Shown here piece by piece: positions 32,095 through 33,627 of a stretch of 33,627 nt of DNA (positions are counted from its first letter, which is position 1; each line of letters opens with the position of its first letter). Position numbers and translations under genes: made by a program. Below the pieces are notes generated by a model. The model was not told the origin of the DNA, searched no databases, and was given only the letters and a program-made list of their open reading frames with translations. Origin of the DNA: Aestuariivita sp049276915 (GTDB lineage: Bacteria; Pseudomonadota; Alphaproteobacteria; Rhodobacterales; Rhodobacteraceae); the NCBI RefSeq assembly GCF_049276915.1, contig NZ_JBASXK010000125.1, positions 1-33,627 on the forward strand, written 5' to 3'.

Positions 32095-33627
32095 TCAGGC
32101 GATACCCGGGTCCGCCAACAATGCCTCATCCACACCAACGGTGGCAAGCGCACCGCCGCCCCCCGTGGGAATGTAATCAAAGATCACAAGGCTTACGCCG
32201 GTGGCATCGGTCACATCCGCACCAACCCGTTCCTGCCAGCTGCCATCTGTGCCGTCTTCCAGACTGAAGAAATCCGTCCAGGGCCCATCGCCATAGATAC
32301 GAGCGCTGTCTCCCAAAGTCTCGCCCAGCAATCCGGCCAGAACCGTATCCGCGCTTGAGGACAGATCGACCACATCGGCCAGTGACAGGCTGAGGGAGTT
32401 TGCCTCTCCGTTGGCCATATCGATCACTTCGATATTGCTCAGCGTCAGAACATCCAGAACATCCAGATTGACGTCTCCGTCATCTGCAAAGCGCAGGACA
32501 TCGACGCCGTTGCCGCCATCAATCACCTCTCCCACTTCGCGCAGGCTGTCGACCACAAGGATGTCATCGCCATCCCCGGCCAGAACCGTATCAAAACCCG
32601 TGCCGCCGATGATCGTGTCATTGCCGCTATAGCCAATCAGCAGATCATCGCCGTCAAGGCCATCGAGGCTATCGTCAAAGTCGCTGCCAAACAGCAGATC
32701 CGCCCCGTCATTGTCAAAGCCCGACAGGGTTTGCGCGCTATCCGCCCGGCCCAGAACCTCGGTCGAGAACAGCGTCAGATCGGCCGCGCCATCCCCGTCC
32801 AGATCATAGTCCGCCGTGACGCTGAAGCGGTTTTGCACACCCAACTGGCCGGCAATCCCGTCGATCGCGGCAAAGGCCAGCTGATAATCGATACCTGTCT
32901 GCAAAAGTGCGTCCGAGGTCTCGTCCGCGATCGCGAAAGCCGCTGCGCCATCCACACCCAGCGTCACGCTCAGGCTGACAAGCGCCGGGTTGAATGCCGG
33001 TGAAGCGGTCAGGGCAGCGGCCAGATCACCGGGTTCATCCAGAAGCGTATAGGTCGTCTCGCCCGGTGCCAGAGTGGCCGGATCGGTGGTGTCCAGCAGC
33101 GCAAGATTGGCCAATGCCGTCGTTCCGCCACCAAAGGCGCTGCCGATGCCGAAAGCGTCGATCGCAACGGTATAGGCCCCGGGAACCGGATTGCCCGCGC
33201 CATCCAGATTGAGCAGTGACGCGCGCGCTGCCTGCCATTCAGCCGCGGCAACCGTGGGCGAGCCATCTGTGATGAAAAAGACAAAGTTGGACGCCCCGTC
33301 GCCCCGCGCAGGCGCATCTTCGGCTTCGCTTTCGACTTCATCGAGGAAGGTCTCGGCCCGGTTCAGGGCCGCGGTCCAGTTGGTCAGCCCACCCGGCTGG
33401 ATCAGGGCGGCCAACTCGGTTTGCCATGCAGGGGGATCGCTGGGGTCGTTCAGATCGAAGGGGTCCACGAAAGTGGCACTGCCCGAAAACACCGTAAAGC
33501 CAACCGTGACTTCGGTATCAGAAGGCCCGAAGGTAGCGCGCAGCGCAGACAGTGCGCTCTGGACGTTGGCAAGGACTGCAGCCCAGTCCGCCGATGAAAC
33601 CGAGCCCGATCCATCCAGCGCAAAGAC
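32095..33627 (-). CDS. Secreted vWA-domain / RTX calcium-binding protein, C-terminal part (cut by window edge)
   Basis: 510 residues are visible; the reading frame is open to the right edge, so the N terminus is missing (the first Met-like codon in the frame, GTG at 33492, is not the start). A von Willebrand factor A domain begins with the MIDAS motif ALDGSGSVSS at the window edge and runs to about residue 180, with FFITDGSPTV. A linker domain is followed by calcium-binding repeats (GSDFDDSLDGLDGDDLLIG, GGTGFDTVLAGDGDDILV) typical of type I secretion substrates. The last 130 or so residues lack repeats and may hold the secretion signal. It is rich in Asp and Gly. Adhesion or surface contact is a fair guess. 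No type I secretion genes are seen. Confidence 0.9.
   Translation of the reverse strand, partial: VFALDGSGSVSSADWAAVLANVQSALSALRATFGPSDTEVTVGFTVFSGSATFVDPFDLNDPSDPPAWQTELAALIQPGGLTNWTAALNRAETFLDEVESEAEDAPARGDGASNFVFFITDGSPTVAAAEWQAARASLLNLDGAGNPVPGAYTVAIDAFGIGSAFGGGTTALANLALLDTTDPATLAPGETTYTLLDEPGDLAAALTASPAFNPALVSLSVTLGVDGAAAFAIADETSDALLQTGIDYQLAFAAIDGIAGQLGVQNRFSVTADYDLDGDGAADLTLFSTEVLGRADSAQTLSGFDNDGADLLFGSDFDDSLDGLDGDDLLIGYSGNDTIIGGTGFDTVLAGDGDDILVVDSLREVGEVIDGGNGVDVLRFADDGDVNLDVLDVLTLSNIEVIDMANGEANSLSLSLADVVDLSSSADTVLAGLLGETLGDSARIYGDGPWTDFFSLEDGTDGSWQERVGADVTDATGVSLVIFDYIPTGGGGALATVGVDEALLADPGIA

Overview
The window is a GC-rich chromosomal segment of an alphaproteobacterium. It is most likely from the Roseobacter group (Rhodobacteraceae). 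The reasons are a SAM/SAH-type riboswitch directly before metK (a class known only from Rhodobacterales), a rhodobacter-style order of housekeeping genes, and copies of the GGGTATTT..ACCAGAAAGA tail element that is frequent between genes in this family. No phage, insertion sequence, CRISPR array, rRNA or tRNA gene was seen.

Left part (1-12024, all minus strand): housekeeping. cmk (cut by the left edge) overlaps aroA; then trmB; a glutathione S-transferase, a periplasmic ClpP-like protein and metK, read as a unit metK > ClpP-like > GST from one promoter and riboswitch; then the envelope and ribosome-maturation unit phoH/ybeZ > ybeY > corC > lnt. Next come a lipoprotein and an OmpA-like gene that is split by an in-frame TAA and shares an N-terminal domain with the lipoprotein, then miaB.

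Middle part (12146-17065): a glycosyltransferase-like gene, an adenylate cyclase/TolB-like/TPR gene whose base use looks unlike its neighbours, a ZntB/CorA-type transporter, a doubtful small membrane ORF, and an SlyD-like FKBP prolyl isomerase.

Right-middle part (17234-28491): catabolic and accessory genes. One tight plus-strand unit holds a haloacid dehalogenase, an alpha/beta hydrolase and a threonine-dehydratase-like PLP enzyme. It is followed by pcaD-pcaB without the other pca genes, an MFS drug-type exporter, a zinc alcohol dehydrogenase, a convergent Rieske oxygenase, an enolase-superfamily protein with altered active-site positions, an ArsR regulator with the two cysteines of the SqrR/BigR persulfide sensors, and a fumarylacetoacetate-hydrolase-family enzyme.

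Right end (28507-33627): the most unusual gene is a 1008-residue ABC-exporter-like protein whose nucleotide-binding domain has lost Walker A, signature, catalytic Glu and H-loop His. It carries an insertion of about 270 residues and ends in an apparently intact cyclic-nucleotide-binding domain. Divergent from it is a DUF3307 membrane protein, and the window ends inside a large secreted vWA/RTX calcium-binding protein. The pseudo-ABC/cNMP protein is the best candidate for an undescribed system; an adenylate cyclase also lies in the window, but a link between them is only inference.
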